DNA of 45,035 bases from Bacteroidetes bacterium QS_3_64_15 (GTDB lineage Bacteria > Bacteroidota > Rhodothermia > Rhodothermales > Salinibacteraceae), in assembly GCA_003022565.1 (NCBI GenBank), contig PXTN01000095.1, positions 1-45,035 of the forward strand, given 5' to 3'. Below, in pieces: positions 34,482-42,355 of this stretch; the stretch's first letter is position 1; every line of letters starts with the position of its first letter. A program made the position numbers and the translations under genes. Below the pieces are notes generated by a model. That model was given only the letters and a program-made list of their open reading frames with translations, was not told where the DNA came from and made no database searches.

Positions 34482-34906
34482 TGGTTGGCGACAATCTCGT
34501 GCTCGGGAAAGAAGTAGGCCGCCTCCTTCTGGCCATTGGATGGGGAGTCGGACCCGTGGACGATGTTCTCCTGAATGGAGCCGGCAAAGTCACTCCGGAT
34601 GGTTCCGTCCTCGGCCTCCTCCGGGTTGGTGGCACCGATGAGATCACGAAAGTCCGCGATGGCATTTTCCTTCTCCAGCACGACGGGAACGCACGGCCCG
34701 CTCGACATAAAGTCGGTGAGGTCGTCGAAGAACGGCTTGTCCGCGTGGACGGCGTAGAAGCCCTCGGCCTCGACCTTCGACATGGTGATCATCTTCATCG
34801 CTTGAATCTGGAAGCCGGCCTCCTGAATGCGGCGGAGAACCTCCCCGATCTTGCGCTTTCGGACACAGTCGGGCTTGAGGATGGCGAGTGTTCGTTCGGT
34901 GGCCAT
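34478..34906 (-). CDS. ndk: Nucleoside diphosphate kinase
   Basis: Transfers phosphate between nucleoside di- and triphosphates through a phosphohistidine. The 142-residue product starts TLAILKPDCV and contains the Kpn-loop region. It ends with the catalytic block FAGSIQENIVHGSDSPSNGQKEAAYFF, where the active-site His is in VHGSDS. Length is normal. ATG at 34906. The stop overlaps the start of namZ (ATGA), so the two are co-transcribed. The 246-bp gap to the divergent msrA should carry promoters for both directions. Confidence 0.97.
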   Translation of the reverse strand: MATERTLAILKPDCVRKRKIGEVLRRIQEAGFQIQAMKMITMSKVEAEGFYAVHADKPFFDDLTDFMSSGPCVPVVLEKENAIADFRDLIGATNPEEAEDGTIRSDFAGSIQENIVHGSDSPSNGQKEAAYFFPEHEIVANQ

Positions 34907-35152
34907 GATGGTGTGATCGCTTGAGCAGAGAGCTGACAGACAGTTCGTAAATTTATGAGACCCAAGGTTCTTTCCCCTCTTCCTAATTGTTAGTCGTCGG
35001 TGAATCCTCCCCGAAGAGGTCGGGAACCGGTACCGTTAATGATCGTAACGAGTTCGCCATTCGGGATTCTCTGATGAGCCCCATAGCAACAGGGCGCCGG
35101 GTTCATCGTTTGAAGTCTATTGAATCATTTCTCAAAACAACGCTCTAGGATC

Positions 35153-35707
35153 GTGTCCAACCAACAGAACGCGACGCTCGGTGGAGGCTGTTTTTGGTGT
35201 CTGGAAGCCGTCTACGAGGAAGTCGACGGGGTCTCGGACGTCGTCTCCGGCTACGCGGGCGGCCACGTCCCAACCCCGTCGTACCGCCAGGTCTGCAACG
35301 GCACCACCGGCCACGCCGAGGTCGTGCAGCTCACGTACGACCCGTCCGTGATCGGCTACCGCGACCTTCTGGAGATCTTCTTTACGATCCACGACCCGAC
35401 GACGAAGGACCGAGAAGGGGCCGACATCGGCCCGCAGTACCGGTCGATCATCCTCCACCACGACGACGAACAGAAGGAGATCGCCAACGCCGTCATCAAC
35501 GAACTTGAGGCCAACGGCGTGTTCGGCGACCCAATCGTAACGGAGGTGGAGCCCCTGGACACCTTCTACCGAGCCGAGGATAAGCACCAGGACTACTACG
35601 AGCGCAACACCTCGCAGCCGTACTGCCAGTCCGTCATCTCTCCGAAGGTGGCCAAGCTCCGGAAAAAACACGCGGAGAAGCTCCAGCAACGAACGACGGG
35701 TCGCTGA
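35153..35707 (+). CDS. msrA: Peptide-methionine (S)-S-oxide reductase
   Basis: Repairs oxidised methionine. The 184-residue protein has the catalytic GGGCFWCLEAVY near its N terminus (nucleophile Cys13), SGYAGG, the Glu-containing CNGTTGHAEVVQLTYDP, and HDPTTKDREGADIGPQYRS. I start it at GTG 35153, where aggat lies just upstream and the length fits MsrA; a TTG at 35120 would add 11 atypical residues. No fused or adjacent msrB is visible. It is divergent to ndk. Confidence 0.94.
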   Translation: MSNQQNATLGGGCFWCLEAVYEEVDGVSDVVSGYAGGHVPTPSYRQVCNGTTGHAEVVQLTYDPSVIGYRDLLEIFFTIHDPTTKDREGADIGPQYRSIILHHDDEQKEIANAVINELEANGVFGDPIVTEVEPLDTFYRAEDKHQDYYERNTSQPYCQSVISPKVAKLRKKHAEKLQQRTTGR

Positions 35708-35753
35708 CCATGCACCGAGCCGTGCAAAAGTTCTGAGGAGTACGCCTAAGGTG

Positions 35754-35814
35754 TGAGCGTTTGGGCGTCTGGGAGAAAAACGTCCATACGCGCCCACTCC
35801 CCATTCGCTATTGC
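35754..35814. repeat. Heptad-register inverted repeat (gcgaatg type)
   Basis: The opposite strand of 35780-35814 reads gcgaatg, gggagtg, ggcgcgt, atggacg in 7-base register. The left side (tgagcgt, ttgggcg, tctggga) can pair with it imperfectly. The element sits between the convergent msrA and comF-like genes and its right arm overlaps the last bases of the latter. Confidence 0.6.
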
Positions 35815-36527
35815 CGGGCAAGGCCGAGCGTCATGAGATAGAGGGCGTCGGCCCCGGCGTCCAAGAGCGTCCGGCCCGCGGCCACCGCCGTCGATCCTGT
35901 GGTGAGCACGTCGTCCACCAGAAGCCACTCCCCCCCGGCACACTCGGGGGCTGCCGTGAACGCGTCCCGCACGTTGCGCCACCGCTCCTCGCGGGACAGC
36001 CCCGTCTGGGGGCGGGTGGGATGAGGCCGATCAAGGAGACCGGGCCGTGCAGGACAGTCGAGCTGATCCGCCGCCCCCTCCGCAAGGGTCGCACTCTGGT
36101 TGTAGCCCCGTTCCAGCCGACGCGTCCGATGAAGGGGCATCGGCACCACGCCGTCGGGGGCGGGATGCCGTTCCGCAAAGGCCTCCCCCATGAGTCGTCC
36201 GAGCGGCACGCCGTAGCGCGGCCGGTTCCGGTACTTCAGGGCGTGCTGTACAGACTGGAGGGTCCCGCCCTTGTCGAACGCCCAGAGGGCAAGGGCGCCG
36301 TCAAACACGCCCCCTCCTACCGGAAGGCGATCGAGCCGGGCCGCGACGCCCATCTCGGGCGCTCGTTCCAGCGATTGGAGGCACTGGGGACAGAGGGGGA
36401 GCCGGGGCGACTCCGGTCGCGCGCCGCACCCCAGACAGCGTGGGGGATAGACGACATCGAGGAGGCCGCGCCCCAGGTCGCTCACGAATCGTGCGGTCCC
36501 GGACGCTAACGAACGCAGACTCGGCAT
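35808..36527 (-). CDS. ComF-family phosphoribosyltransferase-like protein
   Basis: A 239-residue protein with an N-terminal zinc-ribbon (YPPRCLGCG ... LCPQC, four Cys) and a C-terminal phosphoribosyltransferase fold with the PRPP loop LLVDDVLTTGSTAVA. The block PMPLHRTRRLERGYNQSATLA is diagnostic for ComF/GntX proteins. These act in natural transformation (ComF) or gluconate metabolism in some bacteria, but the catalysed reaction is unclear. ATG at 36527 fits the family; upstream in-frame sequence is Arg-rich and rejected. It is convergent with msrA. Confidence 0.9.
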   Translation of the reverse strand: MPSLRSLASGTARFVSDLGRGLLDVVYPPRCLGCGARPESPRLPLCPQCLQSLERAPEMGVAARLDRLPVGGGVFDGALALWAFDKGGTLQSVQHALKYRNRPRYGVPLGRLMGEAFAERHPAPDGVVPMPLHRTRRLERGYNQSATLAEGAADQLDCPARPGLLDRPHPTRPQTGLSREERWRNVRDAFTAAPECAGGEWLLVDDVLTTGSTAVAAGRTLLDAGADALYLMTLGLARQ

Positions 36528-36720
36528 GTGTGCGTGGAGGCGTCGTGGAGCATCAGTCCGAACGCGGACAGATTTTCGATAAAATGCCGATCGCGTGGTG
36601 CAACCGGTAGTGGTATTGTATACGTTTTCGGGTGTGGAGTCAACATGAAGAGATGTGCCCTCCTCCTCGGGGACGAGTGCAACACTGGGACGGAGCTTTT
36701 CATCACATCGACTCGGGCTC

Positions 36721-36957
36721 ATGACCGACCGGGATCGACGCGGCATGCTCATTAAAAACAGCGGGACCGCCCCTGTGCGCGTGTCCATGTCCTCGCGCCT
36801 GCTTCGCCTCGATGCCGGGGAGGAGGCGTTTGTCACTCCGGAGGAGGTTCGAGACCCCCGGCTTCGCGAAGCGCTGCAGGAGCGGTCCGTTTCGATCGTC
36901 CGCCCGGCCACCGCGGCGGAAGACGAGGTTCTTCACGAGCAACTCGACGATCAATGA
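36721..36957 (+). CDS. Small hypothetical protein
   Basis: A 78-residue protein with short strands (GMLIKNSGTAPVRVSM, SRLLRLDAGEEAFVT) and a charged helical end (DEVLHEQLDDQ). No family recognised. It precedes the glycosyltransferase gene by 59 bp on the same strand, so the two may be co-transcribed. ATG at 36721 is preferred over a GTG 66 bases upstream. The acidic composition agrees with its neighbours. Confidence 0.55.
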   Translation: MTDRDRRGMLIKNSGTAPVRVSMSSRLLRLDAGEEAFVTPEEVRDPRLREALQERSVSIVRPATAAEDEVLHEQLDDQ

Positions 36958-36975
36958 CGACGGGCCCTCCCTCAT

Positions 36976-37001
36976 TCCATTCGCATTATCCATTTGCATT
37001 A
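36976..37001. repeat. Two-copy 13-bp tandem repeat
   Basis: The unit tccattcgcatta (36976-36988) is followed directly by tccatttgcatta (36989-37001), one mismatch. It lies 15 bp upstream of the glycosyltransferase start. Copy-number change here would alter the leader of that gene. Confidence 0.75.
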
Positions 37002-37016
37002 CCGCTCGGATTCCCA

Positions 37017-38168
37017 ATGAACATTCTCGCCCTCGAACCCTGGCACAGCGGGTCCCGACGACGCTTTCTGGAGGGGCTTGCCGACCACAGTGCCCACGAC
37101 ATCCGCACCGTCACGATGCCGGGGCGCTTCTGGCAATGGCGGATGGAGGGAGGCGGCGTGACGCTGGCCCAGAAGGTGCGGTCGGTCGTGGACGAGGGCT
37201 TCCATCCGGACCTCCTCTTCGCCACGGACATGGTGAACCTGCCGGCGCTCTTGTCGCTGTCCCGCCCCGATCTCAACGACGTGCCCGCCGTCGCCTACTT
37301 CCACGAGAACCAGCTCACGTATCCCGTCCCGCCTGACGAGGAGCGCGAACGGGCTTACGCGATCACGAACTACCTGTCGGCCCTCGCGGCCGATCAGGTC
37401 GCGTTCAACACGCAGTCGCACTTCAACGAGTTCACCGAGGCGCTTCCCCAGCTTCTCCGCGACTTCCCGGACTTCACGAACATGCACACCGTGCGCGACA
37501 TCCGCGACAAGAGCACGGTGCTCCACCCCGGCATTGACCTGCGGGCCCATGACGAATACGCGGGCACCCGCACGCAACGCACCCCGCGGGGCACCGCTGC
37601 ACCCATCGTGCTCTGGAACCAGCGGTGGGAATACGACAAGAACCCGTCCGGCTTCTTCCGCATGATGAACCGGCTCGACGACGCGGGGGTGCCCTTCCAG
37701 CTCATCCTGGCCGGCAAGCACTTCTACGAGCAGCCGGAGGCGTTCGAGCAGGCCTTCGAGCGCTACGCGGGGCGCATTCTCCACTACGGCTACGCCGAGG
37801 ATTTCGACGAGTACAGCCGCCTGCTGCACCGGGCCGACGTGGTGGTCTCCACGGCTCGGCACGAGTTTTTCGGGGTTGCCATCCAGGAGGCCATCTACTG
37901 CGGCTGCCACCCGGTGCTGCCGAACCGCCTCAGCTACCCGGAGCTCATTCCGGAGACGCACCACCGCCCCCTCCTCCACGCCCCGGTGCTCTACGACGAC
38001 GAGGACCACCTCTTCGACGTGCTGCGGTCCATCCTGGAGCGGGAGGAGCGCCCTCTCCCGCCCGATACGCTGCGCCAGATGCCGGAGCCGCTCGACTGGC
38101 GCACCCACGCCGCAGACTACGACGACCTGTTCGAGCGCGTCGCCGAGGGGGCGATGGTCCCGGCGTAG
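37017..38168 (+). CDS. Glycosyltransferase of the tRNA-queuosine alpha-mannosyltransferase type (DUF3524/GTDC1)
   Basis: A 383-residue GT-B protein. The N-terminal half begins MNILALEPWHSGSRRRFLEGL and contains PAVAYFHENQLTYP and FNTQSHFNEF; these match the DUF3524 domain. The C-terminal half is a GT4-type domain (VLWNQRWEYDKNPSGFF, LAGKHFY, VVVSTARHEFFGVAIQEAIYCGC). In vertebrates the family member QTMAN puts mannose on queuosine of tRNA-Asp. A bacterial member probably modifies queuosine or a related base, by inference. ATG at 37017. tRNA-Glu and tRNA-His genes lie just downstream. Confidence 0.87.
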   Translation: MNILALEPWHSGSRRRFLEGLADHSAHDIRTVTMPGRFWQWRMEGGGVTLAQKVRSVVDEGFHPDLLFATDMVNLPALLSLSRPDLNDVPAVAYFHENQLTYPVPPDEERERAYAITNYLSALAADQVAFNTQSHFNEFTEALPQLLRDFPDFTNMHTVRDIRDKSTVLHPGIDLRAHDEYAGTRTQRTPRGTAAPIVLWNQRWEYDKNPSGFFRMMNRLDDAGVPFQLILAGKHFYEQPEAFEQAFERYAGRILHYGYAEDFDEYSRLLHRADVVVSTARHEFFGVAIQEAIYCGCHPVLPNRLSYPELIPETHHRPLLHAPVLYDDEDHLFDVLRSILEREERPLPPDTLRQMPEPLDWRTHAADYDDLFERVAEGAMVPA

Positions 38169-38402
38169 GCGTAAACCAGGGCAACCGCATCACCCACGGA
38201 GACGTCCTGCACCGTCGCTCTGAGCTTGACTCAGAGCCTATCCAGCAGCACGGATAAACCCTGTCGGTCGGATGGATGGGCTCCAACCCAAGTTTGGAGC
38301 GACGAAGGTAGTGTTTTCATGACTGGAAAGTCGGATTCGAGCAGTACTCTCGAGGAAGAACCGCTGATGCGATTGCCGTGAGGTGCAAACAAGGTTCAAA
38401 AC

Positions 38403-38423
38403 AAAAAAGGCTCCGGGAGAGCC
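38403..38423 (-). terminator. Terminator after tRNA-Glu
   Basis: On the minus strand ggctctcccggagcc forms a 5-bp GC-rich stem followed at once by six T residues. It lies about 30 bases after the tRNA-Glu 3' end and is a textbook intrinsic terminator. Confidence 0.88.
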
Positions 38424-38453
38424 TTCCGAAGCCTGGTGAAAAATAGAAAATGG

Positions 38454-38528
38454 TACCGCGTACGGGATTTGAACCCGTGTTACCGGCGTGAAAGGCCGGC
38501 GTCCTAGACCAGGCTAGACGAACGCGGC
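38454..38528 (-). tRNA. tRNA-Glu (TTC)
   Basis: Minus-strand cloverleaf: acceptor gccgcgt pairs with acgcggt, and the anticodon stem gccgg/ccggc carries loop ctttcac (anticodon TTC). The T arm is cacgg-gttcaaat-cccgt-like. The CCA end is encoded (38451-38453). It follows tRNA-His on the same strand. Confidence 0.95.
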
Positions 38529-38536
38529 ACAAAAAT

Positions 38537-38560
38537 GGGCCCGGCCTTTCGGCCCGGCCT
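38537..38560 (-). terminator. Hairpin with T run between tRNA-His and tRNA-Glu
   Basis: On the minus strand ggccgggcc, a gaaa tetraloop, and ggccgggccc form a stem with one central G-G mismatch, followed by cattttt. This lies between the two tRNA genes and looks like a terminator for tRNA-His, so the two tRNAs may be separate transcripts or partly attenuated. Confidence 0.7.
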
Positions 38561-38568
38561 CGGTGCGG

Positions 38569-38643
38569 GGTGAGTGGCGGGATTTGAACCCGCGACCTCC
38601 AGGACCACAACCTGGCGCTCTAACCAACTGAGCTACACCCACC
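38569..38643 (-). tRNA. tRNA-His (GTG)
   Basis: Minus-strand cloverleaf with the histidine hallmark: an extra G at -1 (base 38643) opposite discriminator C (38569). The acceptor gtgggtg pairs with cactcac (one G-T), the anticodon loop ttgtggt carries GTG, and the T arm is gcggg-ttcaaat-cccgc. The GTG anticodon is a substrate for queuosine modification in bacteria. Confidence 0.97.
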
Positions 38644-38779
38644 ATTGTCGGAATGACGGACCTCAGCGTTCAGTCACTCCTTCGGACGCACATTCGCGCC
38701 AATACGTTTCGTGGAGGCTCGGATCGAGGAGCGTTCCCGCCGTGAACTTTCCGTGGACCCCCTGCCTGTCGGGCTGAAG

Positions 38780-38833
38780 CGTGACCCGTGAATCGTGAGG
38801 GTCGTCACACGTCACTCCTCACGCATCACGGCG
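38780..38833. repeat. Heptad-register inverted repeat (cgtgaNN type)
   Basis: Left units are cgtgacc, cgtgaat, cgtgagg (38780-38800). The opposite strand of the right arm reads cgtgatg, cgtgagg, agtgacg. The arms pair imperfectly around a short loop. It is intergenic, between the tRNA-His promoter side and the 3' end of ribH. Confidence 0.78.
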
Positions 38834-38881
38834 CCTAGCAGCAGGGAGGCCTATCAGCCCCAGACCGCACGCAGCACTCTG

Positions 38882-39355
38882 CTAGGAACCGTCAATCTGC
38901 GGCATCAGAGTGACCATTTCGATGGCGGCCTCCGCGGCCTCGCGGCCCTTGTTGCCCGCCTTCGACCCGGCCCGCTCAATCGCCTGGTCGACCGTGTCGG
39001 TGGTCAGAACGCCGAACAGGACCGGCACCTCGGTGTCGAGCGAGGCCTGCATCGTGCCGCTCGTGGCGCCGGAGCACACGTAGTCGAAGTGGGGCGTGTC
39101 GCCGCGGATGACGGTGCCGAGGCAGATCACCGCGTCGTACTCGCCGGACCGGGCGCACTTCTGGGCCGCAACGGGAATCTCCCACGAGCCGGGCACGTGG
39201 GCCACCGTCACGTCATCGAGGTCGGCCCCGTGGCGCTCCAGGGTGTTGAGGGCGCCGTCGAGCAGGTCGTCGGTAATGCGTTCGTTGAAGCGGCCGACAA
39301 TGATCGCGAACCGGTGGTCATCAACGACAAGGTCTCCTTCGAGGTGAGTCGGCAT
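38882..39355 (-). CDS. ribH: 6,7-dimethyl-8-ribityllumazine synthase
   Basis: Penultimate enzyme of riboflavin synthesis, joining the ribityl-diaminouracil with dihydroxybutanone phosphate. The 157-residue protein has [35 protein letters not shown], the active-site loop [15 protein letters not shown] with the catalytic His, and [12 protein letters not shown]...[20 protein letters not shown]. Family-length, ATG at 39355. It follows the PHP gene by 49 bp on the same strand, so likely co-transcribed. Other rib genes are elsewhere. Confidence 0.97.
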   Translation of the reverse strand: MPTHLEGDLVVDDHRFAIIVGRFNERITDDLLDGALNTLERHGADLDDVTVAHVPGSWEIPVAAQKCARSGEYDAVICLGTVIRGDTPHFDYVCSGATSGTMQASLDTEVPVLFGVLTTDTVDQAIERAGSKAGNKGREAAEAAIEMVTLMPQIDGS

Positions 39356-39404
39356 CGAGGCAGGGAGTGATCGGCACGGAAGAGCGGGCGTATTGACGCC
39401 GCAG

Positions 39405-40256
39405 TTACAGAGCGGCGTCCCGGAATCGTTCCCACTGCGACACCGTGAGACCGACGGTACCGAGCGCCCTCTCGTCCGCGTCCGATCCGCCGTGATAATC
39501 CGATCCGCCGGTTACCAGCAGGTCGTGCGAGCGGCAGATGTTTTTGTAGTAGTCGACGAGGTAGTCGGGATGACTCGAGAAGTGGCACTCAATGCCGTCC
39601 AGGCCATCCCCGCGGAGCGCCGTGAGCAAAGAGCCCGGCACCCACTGTCCAGGGTGGGCCAGCACCGCCACGCCCCCGGCGGCGTGGAGGACGTCGATCG
39701 CTTCCGTCGCGGGCTGGGTGGGAGCAGACACGTATGCCAGCCGGTCCGCGTCCAGATACTGCTCGAACGCAGCCTCGTAGCTGTCTACGTGCTCTTCCTC
39801 CACCAGCGCCCGGGCGAGATGGGGCCGTCCGGGCGCTGCAGTGGCCGCGACGTGCCGCTCGACGACTTCGGGGGACACCTGGACGCCGGTCTCCGAGAGC
39901 CGCCGCACCATCCGATCGAGGCGCTCCCGTCGCCGACGTGTGAAGGACGAGAGATAGTCGGTGAGGGCGGGGTGTCCGGGATCCATCCCGTACCCGAGGA
40001 GATGCACGGAGTGTCCGTCCACCTCGACGCTGAGCTCCACGCCGTTCACGAGTCGAATGTCGTGAGTCTGCGCTGCGGCGCGGGCCGCCTCAAGGCCGGC
40101 GGTCGTATCGTGATCCGTCACGGAAAGCACCCGCACGTCACGCTCCGCCGCCCGCCGCACCAGCGCGTCGGGGGCCCGAATTCCGTCGGAGCAGTGGGTA
40201 TGTGCGTGAAGGTCGGCGTACACCGTCTCGGAAGAGGTCGATCGCTGCTGGGGCAT
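39405..40256 (-). CDS. PHP-domain phosphoesterase (RNase AM / 3',5'-bisphosphate phosphatase type)
   Basis: A 283-residue protein with all PHP metal motifs: [11 protein letters not shown] (motif I), [13 protein letters not shown] (II), [19 protein letters not shown] (III), VLAHPGQW, and the final GGSDYHG. The layout matches the TrpH/YciV family, which hydrolyses nucleotide 3',5'-bisphosphates or trims RNA 5' ends. The middle helical insertion ([19 protein letters not shown]...) is also typical. ATG at 40256 is preferred; a longer frame would run into the leader of the divergent HIT gene. Upstream of ribH on the same strand. Confidence 0.88.
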   Translation of the reverse strand: MPQQRSTSSETVYADLHAHTHCSDGIRAPDALVRRAAERDVRVLSVTDHDTTAGLEAARAAAQTHDIRLVNGVELSVEVDGHSVHLLGYGMDPGHPALTDYLSSFTRRRRERLDRMVRRLSETGVQVSPEVVERHVAATAAPGRPHLARALVEEEHVDSYEAAFEQYLDADRLAYVSAPTQPATEAIDVLHAAGGVAVLAHPGQWVPGSLLTALRGDGLDGIECHFSSHPDYLVDYYKNICRSHDLLVTGGSDYHGGSDADERALGTVGLTVSQWERFRDAAL

Positions 40257-40405
40257 GCCGGTTCTCGTTCTTTGCCTCTCGACGGTCGCTGGCTTTGACG
40301 CACTGCTCCCACGCTCCCACGCCCCTCTACCGAACTGCCCCCTGTCTCCTGAGTTCAACGACATCCATCTGATTAGCTGCCCCCTCCAACCAAAGGCTTC
40401 GGCCG

Positions 40406-40942
40406 ATGGATCACATGTGGAGTCCCTGGCGCTCGGCGTACGTGTCCGAGGCCAAAACCCGAGACCTCGCCGACGACGAGTCGCTGTTCACGGCCCTGCT
40501 GAACGAGGAACGGGACGCGGAGAACCTGATCCTGTGGCGGGGCGAGCACATGTTCATCATCATGAACCGGCACCCCTACAACAACGGCCACTTGCTGATC
40601 GTCCCCTACCGCGAGGTCACCCAGTACGATGCCCTGACGCTCACCGAGCAACAGGCCCTCGCCGCCGCCATCGACCGCTGCATGGGATGGATCCGAAACG
40701 CCCTCTCGCCCGACGGCTTCAACGTCGGAATGAACCTGGGCCGGGCGGCCGGGGCCGGCATTCCGGAGCACCTCCACGCCCACGTCGTGCCACGGTGGGA
40801 GGGCGATACCAATTTTATGCCCACCACGGCGGACACGAAGGTGCTCCCCGAAGACCTGCAGACGACCTACGAAAAGCTCCGCGCCCCCATGTCCCCGGAG
40901 GCTCGCGCCTCGACGAAGAACGACACGCAGGTGGCTGAATGA
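40406..40942 (+). CDS. HIT-family nucleotide hydrolase/transferase
   Basis: A 178-residue HIT protein. The core contains FIIMNRHPYNNGHLLIVPYREV, a family block, and the histidine triad HLHAHVVPRW; the N-terminal MDHMWSPWRSAYV stretch is characteristic of the Ap4A-phosphorylase-like branch found in many bacteria. These enzymes act on dinucleoside polyphosphates or nucleotidyl conjugates; the substrate is unassigned. ATG at 40406, 149 bp from the divergent PHP gene. Confidence 0.92.
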   Translation: MDHMWSPWRSAYVSEAKTRDLADDESLFTALLNEERDAENLILWRGEHMFIIMNRHPYNNGHLLIVPYREVTQYDALTLTEQQALAAAIDRCMGWIRNALSPDGFNVGMNLGRAAGAGIPEHLHAHVVPRWEGDTNFMPTTADTKVLPEDLQTTYEKLRAPMSPEARASTKNDTQVAE

Positions 40943-40996
40943 GACCGTCCCTCCTTCCCCTCTAATTCATTTGCGGAAGAGCGTCAGACCTCCGTT

Positions 40997-41497
40997 CTAC
41001 TCCTGCTGGTCGAGCAACCAGCGATACAGGTCGGGTGAGGCGCGAAACGTGGTGTCTCGTAGGACTTTGGCGACCTGAACAGCATCGACATGTTCTTTCT
41101 TGACGGCTGCTCCGAGCACACCGATCGTTCCGGTTACCGTCAGTCCACGATTGCGGGCGGCATCCCGGCCTGCTCGTTCGTCGATGAGGAGAAGCCCTGC
41201 GTCCTCCCTCTCGGCCAGCAGGATGGCGTCCCACTCGCCCGGATCGAGGCGCGTCAGGTCCTCCTCTCCACTGCGGCGTGAACGCGGACGTCGGCCCTCG
41301 GAGAGCCCCTCTCGTGTCGTGATCCATGAAGGAGAAGACAGCATCCACTCTCGGACGGGATCGGGGCCTTCCGGGTGACTCAACTCTCGACGGACAGCCT
41401 CCGGAATCAATACGTGGTCGTAGAGCGCAGGAAGCAGTTCCTCCTCCCCGATGAGTATCAGATAGCTGATCGGGGAAGTATTACTGACGACGATCAC
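40997..41497 (-). CDS. PIN-like toxin (DUF3368)
   Basis: A 166-residue PIN-fold protein. Acidic and serine residues at the expected places are visible: VVSNTSPISYL (the first Asp of PIN is Asn here), the Glu in IPEAVRREL, LDPGEWDAILLAE, and LLIDERAGRDAARNRGL. The end (VAKVLRDTTFRASPDLYRWLL) matches DUF3368. Such proteins pair with UPF0175 antitoxins; one lies 60 bp upstream on the same strand. The Asp-to-Asn change in the N-terminal motif could weaken nuclease activity. Translation starts with GTG at 41497. Confidence 0.85.
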   Translation of the reverse strand: MIVVSNTSPISYLILIGEEELLPALYDHVLIPEAVRRELSHPEGPDPVREWMLSSPSWITTREGLSEGRRPRSRRSGEEDLTRLDPGEWDAILLAEREDAGLLLIDERAGRDAARNRGLTVTGTIGVLGAAVKKEHVDAVQVAKVLRDTTFRASPDLYRWLLDQQE

Positions 41498-41557
41498 GAG
41501 GCGGGCGGTCTCTGGAAAGAAGGATGGCCGGTCAGAGAGGCCGCTGCTTCAGGACAG

Positions 41558-41824
41558 CTACTCCCTAGCGGCCTGGAGGGCCGCCTCCAGGTCTTCTGCC
41601 AGCTCCTCCTCGGAGTAGTCCAGAAGCGCCCCCCGCTCCTTGAGAAAGGCTTCGGTCTGCATCCGAGTCTCGTGACCGAGCAGCGCGCAGACCTCCCCGA
41701 GCGTGAGCGACCCGTCGCGGTACCCCTGAGCGGCAACCGATTCGAGGGCGCCTCGGGAGAGGTCCCCCCACTTCTGCTTGAGGCGGCGGGCAAGGTCTTC
41801 GGGAAGCGAGAAGGCCACGTCCAT
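41558..41824 (-). CDS. UPF0175-family antitoxin
   Basis: An 88-residue helical protein. DVAFSLPEDLARRLKQKWGDLSRGALESVAAQGYRDGSLTLGEVCALLG is the UPF0175 DNA-binding part, and the C-terminal acidic helix (LDYSEEELAEDLEAAL) would wrap the toxin. It is first in the pair with the PIN gene, as usual for autoregulated type II modules. ATG at 41824. An RHS gene fragment lies upstream, suggesting an unstable locus. Confidence 0.87.
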   Translation of the reverse strand: MDVAFSLPEDLARRLKQKWGDLSRGALESVAAQGYRDGSLTLGEVCALLGHETRMQTEAFLKERGALLDYSEEELAEDLEAALQAARE

Positions 41825-41913
41825 GGCTCTGAATCGAGGCGTGAGCAATAGAAGAGCGGGGAAAAGAAAAGCAGACAGCCGCCGAGTAAGGTCCCTTGTC
41901 GACTCCCCTCGAC

Positions 41914-42147
41914 ATAGTCCCGCATCTCCTCCACGTTTGCCGAGTCGTCCATCACTACCCGCACCGACCTGAGATGGTCCTTCACGTAGTACTTCCGCTC
42001 CGGCCGCACGACCCGCACGGTCCTCGTCTCCGTGTCGACGCTTCCCTCGTCGTCGGTCACCGTCAGCTCGATGGTCTGCTCGGCCTTCAGCGTGTCCCCC
42101 CAGCCCAAACCGGTAGCGAAACTGCTTTCCCCTCCGCGTTGGTGGAG
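41914..42147 (-). pseudogene. Fragment of a PKD/RHS-repeat protein
   Basis: The minus-strand frame reads a PKD-like end (TIELTVTDDEGSVDTETRTVRVV) followed by YYVKDHLRSVRVVMDD.ANVEEMRDY, which is the opening of the RHS-repeat-associated core. It stops matching exactly where the conserved core should continue. No start codon of the expected kind and no upstream gene body are present, so it is a remnant of a larger exported polymorphic-toxin or adhesin-type gene. The break coincides with a small inverted repeat, tgtcga-ctcccc-tcgaca (41898-41915). The rest of 41825-42355 has no gene that I can support. Confidence 0.7.
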
Positions 42148-42355
42148 TCAGACTCCCGCTGTTTGTACGCTGACAGTCGGCCAAGTCCGGAGGAACCTGC
42201 AGGTGGTCGATGAAAATGTAACATTCGACCAGTCGGTGTTGTAAATTGGGCACGGTCGTCACGGCAGAACGGTGACGGACAAAGCGAACACGTCATCTTG
42301 CATCCCGAGCACTTCGGCGGCCAACTCGCGCTCAACCTGTGACTAACGTTCAGTT

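Noticed and set aside
36976-37001. Membership of the heptad-repeat family
   Set aside because: The period is 13 bases, not 7, and there is no inverted arm, so it is kept as a separate tandem repeat.
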